A program made the translations under genes and the position numbers. Shown in pieces: positions 7,595 to 19,501 of a DNA stretch of 64,000 bases. Positions within the stretch are counted from its first letter, which is position 1. Each line of letters starts with the position of its first letter. The notes beneath the pieces were generated by a model, which was given only the letters and a program-made list of their open reading frames with translations, was not told where the DNA came from and did no database searches. The stretch lies in NCBI RefSeq assembly GCF_900116435.1, contig NZ_FPAZ01000009.1, forward strand, positions 1 to 64,000. The letters run 5' to 3'. This stretch comes from Pseudoalteromonas lipolytica (GTDB lineage Bacteria; Pseudomonadota; Gammaproteobacteria; Enterobacterales; Alteromonadaceae).

Positions 7595-8659
7595 ATGAGC
7601 GAATTAAAAAACGACCGTTATTTACGTGCACTACAAAAGCAACCTGTCGATGTTACACCGGTATGGATGATGCGCCAAGCAGGCCGTTATTTACCTGAAT
7701 ACCGTGCTACACGTGCTCAAGCAGGCGACTTTATGAGCTTATGTAAAAACGCCGAACTTGCTTGTGAAGTGACTTTACAGCCATTACGTCGTTACCCGCT
7801 TGATGCTGCGATTCTATTCAGCGATATTTTAACTATCCCAGATGCGATGGGATTAGGCCTTTATTTCGAAACCGGCGAAGGTCCTAAGTTCGAGCGCCCA
7901 ATTTCATCATTAGCGGATGTTAAAAAGATTCCTAATATCGATCCAACTGATGAGTTAGGCTATGTGATGAATGCGGTAAGCACCATTCGTCGTGAACTCA
8001 AAGGTGAAGTGCCACTGATTGGCTTCTCAGGTTCACCTTGGACACTTGCCACCTACATGGTTGAAGGTGGAAGCAGCAAAACATTCGGGAAAATCAAAAA
8101 AATGGCGTTTGCAGAACCGCAAACACTACACCTATTACTCGATAAATTAGCTGATTCAGTGATTGATTACCTCAACGCACAAGTGAAAGCAGGTGCGCAA
8201 TCATTGATGGTTTTTGATTCATGGGGGGGAGTGTTAAGCCCGCGTGATTACAATGAATTCTCACTACAGTATATGCATAAAATCGTTGATGGCTTAATTC
8301 GCGAGTACGACGGTCGTAAAGTGCCGGTAACACTATTTACTAAAAATGGTGGTCAGTGGATTGAAGCAATTGCAGCAACAGGCTGTGATGCAGTAGGCCT
8401 TGATTGGACAATCAATATTGGTGATGCAAAGCGTCGTGTTGGTGATAAAGTGGCACTACAAGGTAATATGGACCCATCAATGCTGCACGGTACGCCAGAG
8501 CGTATTCGTCAAGAAGTGGCCACAATTTTAGAAGACTTTGGTACAGGTTCTGGTCATGTATTTAATTTAGGGCATGGTATTACCCCAGATGTTGACCCTG
8601 AACATGCCGGTATATTTATTAACTCAGTGCATGAGTTAAGCGCTAAATATCACAAGTAA
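7595..8659 (+). CDS. hemE: Uroporphyrinogen decarboxylase
   Basis: A 354-residue protein, the same length as E. coli HemE. The diagnostic N-terminal block [14 protein letters not shown] (about 24-37) carries the arginines that bind the substrate carboxylates. [17 protein letters not shown], the catalytic-cleft segment [10 protein letters not shown] and the C-terminal [14 protein letters not shown] are all present. The enzyme removes the four acetate carboxyl groups of uroporphyrinogen III to give coproporphyrinogen III in cytoplasmic heme synthesis. It stands alone, with a strong terminator after it. Confidence 0.97.
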   Translation: MSELKNDRYLRALQKQPVDVTPVWMMRQAGRYLPEYRATRAQAGDFMSLCKNAELACEVTLQPLRRYPLDAAILFSDILTIPDAMGLGLYFETGEGPKFERPISSLADVKKIPNIDPTDELGYVMNAVSTIRRELKGEVPLIGFSGSPWTLATYMVEGGSSKTFGKIKKMAFAEPQTLHLLLDKLADSVIDYLNAQVKAGAQSLMVFDSWGGVLSPRDYNEFSLQYMHKIVDGLIREYDGRKVPVTLFTKNGGQWIEAIAATGCDAVGLDWTINIGDAKRRVGDKVALQGNMDPSMLHGTPERIRQEVATILEDFGTGSGHVFNLGHGITPDVDPEHAGIFINSVHELSAKYHK

Positions 8660-8675
8660 GTCGCTCTAGTTATAA

Positions 8676-8700
8676 AAAAGCCCGCAATATGCGGGCTTTT
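8676..8700 (+). terminator. Bidirectional terminator between hemE and sthA
   Basis: A perfect stem AAAAGCCCGC/GCGGGCTTTT with an AATAT loop, giving a T-run on both strands, placed between two convergent genes. Confidence 0.9.
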
Positions 8701-8718
8701 CTATATACGTTCAATCGC

Positions 8719-10149
8719 TTATTTAAATAAGCGATTTAAACCATTTAACGCAGCAACTCGGTAGGCCTCAGCCATGGTTGGGTAGTTAAAGGTTGTATTT
8801 ACGAAGTAATCGATGGTGTTACCACCGTTCTTTTGTTCCATAATTGCTTGCCCGATATGGACAATTTCAGACGCACGTTCACCAAAGCAATGCACACCAA
8901 GCACTTCTTTAGTATCAACATGGAATAAAATCTTTAAGCTACCTACCTCAGTCCCGGCAATTTGTGCGCGTGCCAAATGCTTAAACTGTGCACGGCCAAC
9001 TTCATATGGAATTTTAGCTGCGGTAAGCTCTTGTTCGGTTTTACCTACTGAGCTCATTTCAGGAATCGTATAAATACCGGCAGGAATATCAATAATCAAT
9101 TTTTCTTCGCAGTTACCACATGCAATGGCATCAGCAGCAATACGCCCTTGGTCAAAGGCAGCACTCGCAAGGCTTGGGTAACCAATAACATCACCTACAG
9201 CATAAATGTTATCAACCTCTGTTTGGTATGTTTCATTTACTTTAAGCTGGCCACGGCTATCGGCTTTTAAGCCCACAGCATCGAGGTTTAGAGTGTCGGT
9301 ATTACCTGTACGTCCGTTAGCAAACAAAATACAGTCTGCTTTGACACGTTTGCCCGACTTCAAATGCATCACGACACAGTCATCACGGGTTTCGATGCGA
9401 TCAAACTCTTCGTTATGGCGAATAACAATGCCGCTATTCCAAAAGTGGTAACTCAGTGCATCTGAAATCTCAGCATCCATAAAGGCTAGTAAGCGATCAC
9501 GGGTGTTAACTAAGTCAACTTTCGCGCCTAAGCCTTTAAAAATAGAGGCGTATTCACAGCCAATCACACCTGCACCATAAATAAGCACGCGATGAGGGTC
9601 GTGTTCAAGGCCTAAAATGGTATCGCTGTCGTAAATTCGTGGATGCGAAAAATCAACGCCTGGTGGCCTGTAAGGGCGAGAACCCGTTGCGATAACAATG
9701 GTTTGTGCAGTTAACGTTTCAAATGAACCGTCGATGTGAGTAATTTTCACTGTGTGTTTATCAATAAACTCAGCATCGCCTTGGTACATATGAATACGAT
9801 TACGGTCGTAAAAGCTACTGCGTAGGTTAGATTGTTTCGAAATGACATTACTAGCATGGCGAAGAATATCAGGGAAAGTGAGGCGGTTAGGGCGCTCGCT
9901 GATATTAAAAAGTGGGTTCGCTTTGTATTCAATGTAACGACTAACAGAGTGGCGTAAGGCTTTTGAAGGAATAGTGCCCCAATGGACGCAACCGCCACCT
10001 ACTGATTCTTGGCGCTCAATAACAGCTACTTTTTTGTTACTTTTAGACAGGTTCATGGCGGTGCCTTCACCGCCAGGACCTGTGCCTATGATAATCGCGT
10101 CGTACTGATACGAAGGCGTATCTTTTTGCTTTACGTTTTGTTTGGCCAC
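8719..10149 (-). CDS. sthA: Soluble pyridine nucleotide transhydrogenase
   Basis: A 476-residue flavoprotein of the disulfide-reductase fold. The FAD-binding [15 protein letters not shown] (about 22-36) is followed by [17 protein letters not shown]. The single Cys there, without the second redox Cys of lipoamide dehydrogenase, is the mark of SthA. The NAD(P) site is [17 protein letters not shown] and the second FAD block is [23 protein letters not shown]. It transfers hydride between NADPH and NAD+, balancing the two pools. The start is GTG at 10149 with AGGAG 6 bases upstream. It lies 13 bases downstream of the desaturase gene and is probably co-transcribed with it, which makes sense because desaturation consumes reducing power. 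Confidence 0.95.
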   Translation of the reverse strand: MAKQNVKQKDTPSYQYDAIIIGTGPGGEGTAMNLSKSNKKVAVIERQESVGGGCVHWGTIPSKALRHSVSRYIEYKANPLFNISERPNRLTFPDILRHASNVISKQSNLRSSFYDRNRIHMYQGDAEFIDKHTVKITHIDGSFETLTAQTIVIATGSRPYRPPGVDFSHPRIYDSDTILGLEHDPHRVLIYGAGVIGCEYASIFKGLGAKVDLVNTRDRLLAFMDAEISDALSYHFWNSGIVIRHNEEFDRIETRDDCVVMHLKSGKRVKADCILFANGRTGNTDTLNLDAVGLKADSRGQLKVNETYQTEVDNIYAVGDVIGYPSLASAAFDQGRIAADAIACGNCEEKLIIDIPAGIYTIPEMSSVGKTEQELTAAKIPYEVGRAQFKHLARAQIAGTEVGSLKILFHVDTKEVLGVHCFGERASEIVHIGQAIMEQKNGGNTIDYFVNTTFNYPTMAEAYRVAALNGLNRLFK

Positions 10150-10162
10150 AGCCGCTCCTATG

Positions 10163-11296
10163 TTAACTAAAAGAGGCTTTTAATAACCTCGCATTTAGTG
10201 CAAGCCAAGCCTGCTTTTGGTTTTCCCAAGCGGCTTCAAGCTCATGATATTGTGTCATTACTGCTGATTTTTCGCATTGTTTTATCATTTTATTTTTTTT
10301 GATTTCTAACACGCGTTTTTGCAGGGCACAAAAGTGTTGCAGCTTTTTCAGCAATAATTCGTACTCAGATTGTAATAATGTAAGCTTATCTTGGGCTAAA
10401 GGCAATTTTGCGAGCTTATCTTGGGTCTTATTCATCAAGGTTTCTGCTTTCGCTTTTTCAATACGTTCAACAGGCGTACGTTTGAGCTTTGAGGCTAAAC
10501 CCATCGCGGCCAATGAGCGGATCATCCACTTAGTGGGATCATAGTGATACCATTTTATGCCGTTACGATAGTCGCTGGCAAAAATATGGTGGAAGTTATG
10601 ATAACCTTCGCCATAAGTGAATAACGCTAAAAAACCGTTATCACGTGCAGTATTTTTTTCTGTGTATGGACGAGAGCCCCAAATGTGCGCCACTGAATTT
10701 ATAAAAAAGGTAAAGTGTTGGCTTAATACCAAACGTAGCAGACCCGCGAGTAATAGCATGCCCCACACATCACCCAGCATTAAACCCAGCGCAAATGGAA
10801 TACCAATATTAGTGGCTAATACTAACTTCATGTAATGGCGGTGTTGCCACATTACCACTTTATTTTTCTGTAAATCTCGGCAGTTGTTGTAGTTGCCATA
10901 CTCATCACCTTGATAGTCACGTAGCATCCAGCCTATATGGCTATACCAAAAGCCGTTAGTAGCTGCGTAAGGGTCTTTGACAGGGTCGTCGACTTGACCA
11001 TGGTGAATACGGTGATCACTACTCCAATGCAGTGCGCTGTTTTGCAGTGCAAATGCACCACCAAAGGCAAAAAAGGCTTCAATCACTGGATGAGTATCGT
11101 AAGTCTTGTGTGCCCACAGGCGATGATACCCCGCGGTAATCGACATACCCGCATAAAACATACACGCAACGAATGCAATCCAATGTGCGCTGGTAAATCC
11201 ATAGGTAATTCCATACCATGGCACTAAAGTAACGGCAGCCAAAAAAGTAAGGCTAAAGAATAGGACGTTGGTCCAAATAATAGGTGGTTTTTTCAT
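10163..11296 (-). CDS. Acyl-CoA/acyl-lipid delta-9 fatty acid desaturase
   Basis: A 377-residue membrane protein with the three histidine boxes of the di-iron desaturases: HRLWAH at 58-63, HRIHH at 95-99 and HNFHH at 233-237. There are hydrophobic pairs at about 8-50 and 160-205. Such enzymes introduce a cis double bond into saturated acyl chains, needed for membrane fluidity in the cold. The C-terminal 100 residues (about 275-377) are a charged, predicted coiled coil rich in Lys, Glu and Leu. This is longer than in the usual bacterial enzymes and its role is unknown. A FabR-type operator lies 14 bases upstream of the start, and the regulator gene fabR diverges from it. Confidence 0.92.
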   Translation of the reverse strand: MKKPPIIWTNVLFFSLTFLAAVTLVPWYGITYGFTSAHWIAFVACMFYAGMSITAGYHRLWAHKTYDTHPVIEAFFAFGGAFALQNSALHWSSDHRIHHGQVDDPVKDPYAATNGFWYSHIGWMLRDYQGDEYGNYNNCRDLQKNKVVMWQHRHYMKLVLATNIGIPFALGLMLGDVWGMLLLAGLLRLVLSQHFTFFINSVAHIWGSRPYTEKNTARDNGFLALFTYGEGYHNFHHIFASDYRNGIKWYHYDPTKWMIRSLAAMGLASKLKRTPVERIEKAKAETLMNKTQDKLAKLPLAQDKLTLLQSEYELLLKKLQHFCALQKRVLEIKKNKMIKQCEKSAVMTQYHELEAAWENQKQAWLALNARLLKASFS

Positions 11297-11309
11297 CTTT
11301 CAAAATCTG

Positions 11310-11327
11310 AGCGTACACTTGTACGCT
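11310..11327. promoter_or_regulatory. FabR-type operator (perfect palindrome)
   Basis: AGCGTACACTTGTACGCT is an 18-base palindrome with 8-bp arms and a 2-base centre. It resembles the AGCGTAC-N4-GTACGCT pattern known for FabR upstream of fabA and fabB in E. coli. It lies between the desaturase gene and fabR, so repression of the desaturase and self-regulation are both possible. Confidence 0.8.
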
Positions 11328-11412
11328 AAAATAGTGTTTCAAACTCTCCGCGTCAAGTATTAGACTGTCTCATTAACCGAAAAATCATTAAAAATTCACG
11401 CTGGGAGTTTCC

Positions 11413-12030
11413 ATGTCGGGTGTTAGAGCGCAACAGAAACAAAAAACACGACAAGCACTAATCGAAGCAGCATTTAATCAATTGAGTGCGGATCATAGTT
11501 TTTCTAATTTAAGCTTGCGTGAAGTTGCCCGTGAGGCCGGTATTGCGCCTACCTCGTTTTACCGTCACTTTAAAGACATGAACGAACTTGGCTTAACCAT
11601 GGTAGATGAAGCGGGTTTAACGCTGCGTCAATTAATGCGTCAAGCACGTAGGCGAATAGCCAGTGGTGGCAGTGTCATTACGACATCTATTGTGACTTTT
11701 ATGGAGTTTATCGATAACTCGAGTAATCAGTTTAGGTTGCTGCTGCGTGAACGTTCTGGCACTTCTAAGGCATTTCGTGCTGCTGTCGCGCGTGAAATTA
11801 AACACTTTATCTTAGAACTTGCTCACTACCTTGAAAGCGAAACCCCATGCGATGCCACCCATGCGTATATTCAAGCGGAGGCCATGGTGACTTTAGTATT
11901 TAACGCCGGAGCTGAGGCACTTGATATTGAAGGACAGCAGCGAGAAGAGTTAGTAGAGCGTCTAATTTGGCAACTACGTTATATTGCTCGCGGCGCCACA
12001 ATGTATGTGCGAGACAACAATCATTCTTAA
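11413..12030 (+). CDS. fabR: TetR-family regulator FabR (unsaturated fatty acid synthesis)
   Basis: A 205-residue TetR-type protein. The helix-turn-helix at about 30-52 reads [21 protein letters not shown], followed by [15 protein letters not shown], which matches FabR of E. coli and Vibrio closely. The C-terminal helical domain binds acyl-ACP or acyl-CoA. The ATG follows GGGAG. Adjacent to sthA and a desaturase, as in other gammaproteobacteria, it probably represses the desaturase through the palindrome at 11310-11327 and so sets the ratio of unsaturated to saturated fatty acids. It is distinguished from DesT by sequence feel only; either way the regulatory logic is the same. Confidence 0.9.
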   Translation: MSGVRAQQKQKTRQALIEAAFNQLSADHSFSNLSLREVAREAGIAPTSFYRHFKDMNELGLTMVDEAGLTLRQLMRQARRRIASGGSVITTSIVTFMEFIDNSSNQFRLLLRERSGTSKAFRAAVAREIKHFILELAHYLESETPCDATHAYIQAEAMVTLVFNAGAEALDIEGQQREELVERLIWQLRYIARGATMYVRDNNHS

Positions 12031-12179
12031 AAGTTAATCTAAACACGGGAGTCGGCTGTAAACGATAAATTAAACGCTGTCGACTTAGGTTTTGGATTGA
12101 TTATTCAAAATGTACGGTTTAACGGATTTTAAATTTCTATTATTGTCGCTTTTCAATCTACTTTTTAGAAAAATTATGC

Positions 12180-12208
12180 TTGCAAGCCTGTTTGTTGAAT
12201 GTTAAAAA
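12180..12208 (+). promoter_or_regulatory. Candidate leu operon promoter
   Basis: TTGCAA and TAAAAA are spaced 17 bases, about 35 bases upstream of the leader peptide. The match to a sigma-70 promoter is moderate, and other AT-rich alternatives exist in the interval. Confidence 0.35.
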
Positions 12209-12242
12209 TACAGCTCACTGAACACACATTTAGTAAATAAAG

Positions 12243-12311
12243 ATGCAAATGACACGTTTAATTACATTAAAACTAAACCTCTTACTGCTTAAGCGAGTAG
12301 GCGGGGCTTAG
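12243..12311 (+). CDS. leuL: leu operon leader peptide
   Basis: A 22-codon reading frame (ATG at 12243, second in-frame ATG at 12249, TAG at 12309) that is too short for ordinary gene callers. Seven of its residues are leucine, including a run of four (NLLLLKR), using the codons TTA, CTA, CTC, CTG and CTT. This is the classical arrangement for attenuation by leucyl-tRNA supply: ribosomes stall on the Leu run when charged tRNA is scarce and change the folding of the RNA behind them. It lies directly before a GC-rich terminator and leuA. No strong ribosome site is seen, only an AAATAAAG stretch. Confidence 0.88.
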   Translation: MQMTRLITLKLNLLLLKRVGGA

Positions 12312-12364
12312 TGTATTTGCATTTGTAAAACATTATAAAACCCCGCAAGCGCGGGGTTTTTTTT
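12281..12364 (+). promoter_or_regulatory. Leucine operon attenuator (protector, antiterminator, terminator)
   Basis: Three alternative hairpins can be read. The 1:2 stem at about 12280-12301 pairs CTTACTGC with GCGAGTAGG and includes leucine codons of the leader peptide. The antiterminator pairs GCGGGG at 12301-12306 with CCCCGC at 12341-12346. The terminator at 12337-12364 is AAAACCCCGC/GCGGGGTTTT with an AAGC loop and a run of eight T. The shared CCCCGC makes the last two mutually exclusive. Stalling at the leucine codons frees GCGGGG to form the antiterminator. Confidence 0.88.
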
Positions 12365-12400
12365 ATCTCGCTAATGGGTCATTGGGAACGAGGACAGTTT

Positions 12401-15021
<2,621 letters not shown>

Positions 15022-15078
15022 TTAAAATTGATTGCGCTGAACTCGTCATTCAGCGCAGCTAAAACGAGGGAATAGCAA

Positions 15079-16479
15079 GTGGCCCAAACCTTATATGATA
15101 AAATTTGGCAAGCCCATGTGGTCGCCAGTATTAATGATCAAACCGATTTACTGTATATCGACCGTCATTTAGTTCACGAAGTAACATCACCACAAGCGTT
15201 TGCAGGTCTGCGTGAGAAAAACCGCAAAGTGCGTTGCCCAGAAAAAACCTTTGCAACCATGGATCATAACGTTTCAACAAAAAGCCGTTCGTTAGATGCT
15301 GCAAGCGAAGTGTCTAAAAACCAGTTAATGGCACTGGATGCAAACTGTAAAGAGTTTGGTATTCAACTTTATGATTTAAATTCGATTAATCAAGGTATTG
15401 TGCATGTAATGGGGCCTGAGCAGGGCATTACCTTACCGGGTACGACCATTGTTTGTGGTGACAGTCATACTTCAACCCATGGTGCGTTTGGTGCGCTTGC
15501 GCACGGTATTGGTACCTCAGAGGTCGAGCACGTATTAGCAACCCAAACCTTACAGCAGAAAAAAGCCAAGTCGTTAAAAATTCAAATTAATGGCCGCTTG
15601 CGCCCAACAGTCACAGCGAAAGACCTAATTATGGCGGTCATTGGTAAGCTAGGGACCGCGGGTGGCACTGGGTATGTAGCTGAATTTTGTGGTGAAGGCA
15701 TTGAAGCACTGTCAATGGAAGCACGCATGACGCTGTGTAACATGAGCATTGAAATGGGCGCAAAAGCCGGTTTAATTGCACCTGATCAAACTACCTATGA
15801 TTACTTAAAAGGTCGCCCATTTGCACCAAAAGGCGATGACTTTGACGCAGCAGTTGCCTATTGGCAAACACTAAAAACGGACGAAGGCGCGCAGTTTGAC
15901 CATGTTGTTGAATTACAAGCAGCCGACATTCAACCGCAAATTACTTGGGGCACCAGCCCTGAACAAGTTATTGGCGTAGATGAGTGTATTCCAGACCCAG
16001 ACCAAGAGCCTGATTTAATAAAAGCCGATGCGATTCGCAGTGCGCTGAAATACATGGGTTTAAAGGCGGGTGACAAGCTGTCTTCAGCAACGGTTGATAC
16101 GGTATTTATTGGTTCATGTACAAATAGTCGTATTGAAGACTTACGTGCCGCTGCACAGATTGTTGAAGGTAAGCAAGTTGCAGCCGGTGTAGAGGCATTG
16201 ATTGTTCCAGGCTCTGGCCTTGTTAAAAAGCAAGCAGAAGACGAAGGACTTGCTGATATCTTTAAGGCAGCAGGGTTTGAATGGCGTGAGCCGGGGTGTT
16301 CAATGTGCTTAGCCATGAATGATGACCGATTAGAAGCAGGTAAACGCTGTGCATCGACCTCAAATCGTAACTTTGAAGGACGCCAAGGTCGCGGTGGGCG
16401 TACACACCTAGTGAGCCCAGCAATGGCTGCGGCAGCTGCAATTCATGGTCGTTTTGTTGATATCAGAGGAGAAGCCTAA
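15079..16479 (+). CDS. leuC: 3-isopropylmalate dehydratase, large subunit
   Basis: A 466-residue protein, the same length as E. coli LeuC. The start is GTG at 15079, with GAGGGA about 9 bases before it. The 4Fe-4S ligands are the Cys in [13 protein letters not shown] and the pair in GCSMCLAMN. The substrate and catalytic segments [21 protein letters not shown] and [20 protein letters not shown] are intact. With LeuD it isomerises 2-isopropylmalate to 3-isopropylmalate. It shares one base with leuD (TAATG), so the two subunits are made in step. Confidence 0.97.
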   Translation: MAQTLYDKIWQAHVVASINDQTDLLYIDRHLVHEVTSPQAFAGLREKNRKVRCPEKTFATMDHNVSTKSRSLDAASEVSKNQLMALDANCKEFGIQLYDLNSINQGIVHVMGPEQGITLPGTTIVCGDSHTSTHGAFGALAHGIGTSEVEHVLATQTLQQKKAKSLKIQINGRLRPTVTAKDLIMAVIGKLGTAGGTGYVAEFCGEGIEALSMEARMTLCNMSIEMGAKAGLIAPDQTTYDYLKGRPFAPKGDDFDAAVAYWQTLKTDEGAQFDHVVELQAADIQPQITWGTSPEQVIGVDECIPDPDQEPDLIKADAIRSALKYMGLKAGDKLSSATVDTVFIGSCTNSRIEDLRAAAQIVEGKQVAAGVEALIVPGSGLVKKQAEDEGLADIFKAAGFEWREPGCSMCLAMNDDRLEAGKRCASTSNRNFEGRQGRGGRTHLVSPAMAAAAAIHGRFVDIRGEA

Positions 16480-17078
16480 TGAGCGTATTTTTTAGTGGCT
16501 TAATGGCCCCGTTAGATAAAAACAATGTAGATACTGACCAAATTATTCCAAAGCAGTTTTTAACTTCGACAAGTCGTGATGGCTTTGATGCGGCGCTTTT
16601 TTATGATTGGCGTTACTTAGATAATGGCGAGCCAAACCCCGAGTTTATTTTGAATCGCCCTTGTTACCAAGGTGCGCAAATTCTTTTAACTCGCGATAAT
16701 TTTGGTTGTGGTTCGTCGCGTGAGCATGCGCCGTGGGCATTAAAGCAATATGGTTTTGAAGTCATTTTAGCGGAAAGCTTTGCAGATATTTTCTTTAATA
16801 ACTGCGGCAATAACCAAATGCTTGCTATCGCATTACCGGCAGAAACACTTGAGCGATTATTTGTACTGAGTGAACAGCATGATGATATTCATATCGAAGT
16901 ATATTTAGAAAATCAGCAACTTCGTAGCGATAAATTTGAGACCATTCATTTTGATATTCGTCATGACATTAAAGAACGTTTATTAAGTGGCCTAGATTTT
17001 ATCGGAGTAACCGAGACGCTTAACGGCCAAATAGATGCTTTTGAAAAGCAACTTGCAGCCACGAGACCTTGGCAATAA
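16479..17078 (+). CDS. leuD: 3-isopropylmalate dehydratase, small subunit
   Basis: A 199-residue protein with the swivelling-domain signature of the aconitase family: NNVDTDQIIPKQFL near the start, then DNFGCGSSREHAPWAL and AESFADIFFNNCGNN. It supplies the substrate-recognition domain to LeuC. It is the last gene of the leu operon, and a strong terminator follows 22 bases downstream. Confidence 0.97.
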   Translation: MSVFFSGLMAPLDKNNVDTDQIIPKQFLTSTSRDGFDAALFYDWRYLDNGEPNPEFILNRPCYQGAQILLTRDNFGCGSSREHAPWALKQYGFEVILAESFADIFFNNCGNNQMLAIALPAETLERLFVLSEQHDDIHIEVYLENQQLRSDKFETIHFDIRHDIKERLLSGLDFIGVTETLNGQIDAFEKQLAATRPWQ

Positions 17079-17100
17079 ACGTGTATTACATGTGGAACCT

Positions 17101-17127
17101 AAACGCGGCGTAAGCCGCGTTTTTATT
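17101..17127 (+). terminator. Terminator of the leu operon
   Basis: The stem AACGCGGC/GCCGCGTT with a GTAA loop and a T-rich tail (TTTTTATTT). Confidence 0.88.
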
Positions 17128-17207
17128 TATTACTTATCGTGATTGCTTTCTTTGTCATGTATAAATCGCTAATCTAAAACACGTATTTTTTATTTAAGGA
17201 ACACACC

Positions 17208-17801
17208 ATGAAATATTTAGTGGCTTCAATGCTAGTGACAGCATCATCAGTGGCAATTGCACGCCCAGCGCCGTTAGTGTCAATACCAAGTCATGATGGC
17301 TTTTTTAATAATATTGCAGCGCATTGTGGCAAAGCGTATGAGGGAAAAGTTACGGTTGATAATGCCACTGGGCCAAGCTCATTTGCAGGTAAAAAGCTTA
17401 TTATGCATGTGCGCCACTGTAACGAGCGTGAGTTGCAAGTACCATTTCATGTTGGTGATGATGCGTCGCGTACATGGATCATAACTAAAACGGGCAGTGG
17501 TTTGAGTTTAAAGCACGACCATCGCCATAAAGATGGCAGCGATGATGCGTCTACAATGTATGGCGGTCATACTGTTGATGCTGGCTTTGTGAATGCTCAG
17601 TCATTTCCTGCAGATCAATATTCAAAAGAGTTGTTTGCAAGCCAAGGTATTCCGCAGTCGATGGGGAATACGTGGCAAATGTATATTTACCCAAAACAAT
17701 TCACCTACCGTTTAGTGCGTGAGGGTCGTGAGTTTCGTGTTGACTTTGACTTAACAAAACCGATTACACCTCCAAACGCTCCGTGGGGCTACACTGATTA
17801 A
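17208..17801 (+). CDS. Secreted protein of unknown function
   Basis: A 197-residue protein with a cleavable signal peptide (MKYLVASMLVTASSVAIA, cleavage likely before RPAP). The mature part has two cysteines that may pair (AAHCGKAYEG and VRHCNERELQ), a His/Asp-rich stretch (KHDHRHKDGSDD) and the repeated idea of short beta strands (VTVDN, LIMHVRH, WIITKT, FRVDFDL). The HDHRHKDGSDD segment could bind a metal. I recognise it as a type of hypothetical periplasmic protein found in Alteromonadales and Shewanella, but no function is assigned. It has its own AAGGA ribosome site and stands alone behind the leu terminator. Confidence 0.75.
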   Translation: MKYLVASMLVTASSVAIARPAPLVSIPSHDGFFNNIAAHCGKAYEGKVTVDNATGPSSFAGKKLIMHVRHCNERELQVPFHVGDDASRTWIITKTGSGLSLKHDHRHKDGSDDASTMYGGHTVDAGFVNAQSFPADQYSKELFASQGIPQSMGNTWQMYIYPKQFTYRLVREGREFRVDFDLTKPITPPNAPWGYTD

Positions 17802-17875
17802 CTAGCTCCAAGTAAACTCAAGAAGTTGGCGTTAATAGTAGCCGCTGGATACCGACTTATTATCCAGCCTTTTGG

Positions 17876-18241
17876 TTAATTAGCGTCGTCTTCACATTGC
17901 AATACTACGGTTAAAGGTGGCTGGTAGGCACGTGGTTTCGTAGGAAAGCGCTCGTACTCTTGTACGCCATCAGTCACTCTTAACATAAAAGGTTTGTCCT
18001 TACATAACCGGCTAGCATGACGCAGTAAAAAGACGCTTTGATTCTTGAAATGTGGGTAATCATCAGATTGAATTTCAAGATGATAACGACCATCTGCCAA
18101 TTTGGTTTGATAGTAATGGACTTTCTCATCAAAGTCGTAGAGTTTCTCGGTTTCGCCTTTTGCGGCCTGGGCAGCACTGCACCCCGCAATCAATATCATC
18201 GCGCTGAACAGTAGTGCTTGTGTACTTCTAACTCCACTCAT
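17876..18241 (-). CDS. Small lipoprotein, function unknown
   Basis: About 121 residues. The hydrophobic N-terminus ALLFSAMILIAGC has a lipobox (LIAGC), so it is likely a lipoprotein. After it come YDFDEKVHYYQTKLADGRYHLEIQS and the block LLRHASRLCKDKPFMLRV, with cysteines in RLCKDK and LQCEDD that could form a disulfide. The mix of a Y-x-L-x-x-Q strand with a helix containing AxxLC is reminiscent of the small CC0125-type lipoproteins, but the resemblance is weak. Either ATG 18241 or GTG 18247 could start it; a GGAG lies 10 or 4 bases upstream respectively. Confidence 0.65.
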   Translation of the reverse strand: MSGVRSTQALLFSAMILIAGCSAAQAAKGETEKLYDFDEKVHYYQTKLADGRYHLEIQSDDYPHFKNQSVFLLRHASRLCKDKPFMLRVTDGVQEYERFPTKPRAYQPPLTVVLQCEDDAN

Positions 18242-18367
18242 AAACACTTAACTCCATGTGATTAATGCGTTAATTCATCGCATCGTTGAACCATGAATTA
18301 GCATCCATAGTCAAACTAAGGTAACGTTACATCTATACGTAGTTTAACACCCAAAAGGGACAATGTG

Positions 18368-18814
18368 ATGCTCAGTAAAATAAAACAGCTCTTTTCAGCA
18401 ATGGACAACAGCCAATCTAACATTAGCGAACATGACCTCAAAACGGCTGTTGCTGCACTATTAATTGAGGTGATGCGCGCTGACAATGAGTTACAAGATG
18501 ATGAGCAACAGGCACTGAACAACACCTTAAAGAAATACTTTTCTTTATCAGACGAAGAAGTGCTGGAGCTTGTAGAAGGTGCGTCGAAAAACTTAGATGA
18601 AGCGATTGATTACTTCCAATTTTCTAAGCAAATTAACGCTCAGTGCAGTGCCGAGCAGCGCATCGATATCATCGAGCTGTTATGGCGTTTAGCGTACGCT
18701 GATGGCGAACTTGATAAACATGAAGAATTAGTTATTCGCCGTGTCGCGAGTCTTCTGTATGTGACTCATGAAGACTTCATCGCTGCAAAATTAGCAGCGA
18801 CAAAGTTGAGCTAA
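18368..18814 (+). CDS. TerB-like protein
   Basis: A 148-residue, all-helical protein. It has two copies of the TerB-type acidic motif: EVMRADNELQDDE in the first half and RLAYADGELDKHEE in the second, where the aspartates and glutamates can bind a metal ion. KTAVAALLIEVM and QRIDIIELLWRLAYAD are the helices carrying them. TerB domains occur in tellurite resistance and in many stress or envelope contexts; here it stands alone, so a resistance role should not be assumed. The ATG at 18368 is chosen over the GTG at 18365 because AGGGA lies 7 bases before it. Confidence 0.82.
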   Translation: MLSKIKQLFSAMDNSQSNISEHDLKTAVAALLIEVMRADNELQDDEQQALNNTLKKYFSLSDEEVLELVEGASKNLDEAIDYFQFSKQINAQCSAEQRIDIIELLWRLAYADGELDKHEELVIRRVASLLYVTHEDFIAAKLAATKLS

Positions 18815-18818
18815 ACGC

Positions 18819-19388
18819 TTACTTATTTAATTTACTGGCGACACTGACAAGTTGCTGTGCAAGACTGGCAACTTGTTCGGCAGTATCGGCATCGTTAATG
18901 CGGCCGTGTTCATCTAATTTCGTGTGGATAGCGGGCACTGCAAGTTGGTCAGCTAATACTAGGCTACCGATGCCGGATAAAATATCGCGTACATGATTTA
19001 AACCACGTAGGCCGCCTAAACCACCAGGTGATGACGCAAACAGTGCCGTTACTTTGTTACGAAATGCAGGCACTGCACCTTGCTCAGTTCGCGAAGCCCA
19101 GTCGATGGCATTCTTTAAAGGTGCTGTAATAGAGCCATTATATTCTGGGCTTGCTAATAAAATACCGTCGGCAGCACGTAGTTTATCTTTTAAACGTTGT
19201 GCACCTGCAGGTGTACCCTGTGCTTCTATATCTTCATCGAATAGTGGTAAGTCTAAATCGCTTAGTTTTAGCACTTCTACTTCAGCACCGCTTTCAAGGG
19301 CGAAGCGTGCTGCTTCATTAATTAGTTTTTGATTAAAGCTGTCTTTACGTAAGCTGCCTGCGAGGGCAATGATTTTTGGTGCTGTCAT
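18819..19388 (-). CDS. NAD(P)H-dependent FMN reductase
   Basis: A 189-residue flavodoxin-like protein. LAGSLRKDSFNQKLINEA near the start is the phosphate-binding loop for FMN, and LLASPEYNGSITAPLKNAIDWASR is the ring-binding segment conserved in the ChrR/YieF/AzoR-like reductases. FASSPGGLGGLRGLNHVRDIL follows. Members reduce quinones, azo compounds or chromate by two electrons and protect against oxidative stress; the natural substrate here cannot be told. It diverges from a LysR-type regulator, which may control it. Confidence 0.88.
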   Translation of the reverse strand: MTAPKIIALAGSLRKDSFNQKLINEAARFALESGAEVEVLKLSDLDLPLFDEDIEAQGTPAGAQRLKDKLRAADGILLASPEYNGSITAPLKNAIDWASRTEQGAVPAFRNKVTALFASSPGGLGGLRGLNHVRDILSGIGSLVLADQLAVPAIHTKLDEHGRINDADTAEQVASLAQQLVSVASKLNK

Positions 19389-19501
19389 GATGGCTTCCTT
19401 TTAAGCTTCACGGTTGATACCTTAACTTTAGCAAAAAACAGCTTGCAGAAAAGCCAAATAAACGCAAAACTTATGTGCATATACGCACACAAGAGGGCGC
19501 T

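Noticed and set aside
18368-18814. Tellurite resistance operon
   Set aside because: Only a TerB-like domain is present. No terC, terD or terE-type genes are near, so a resistance cluster is not supported.
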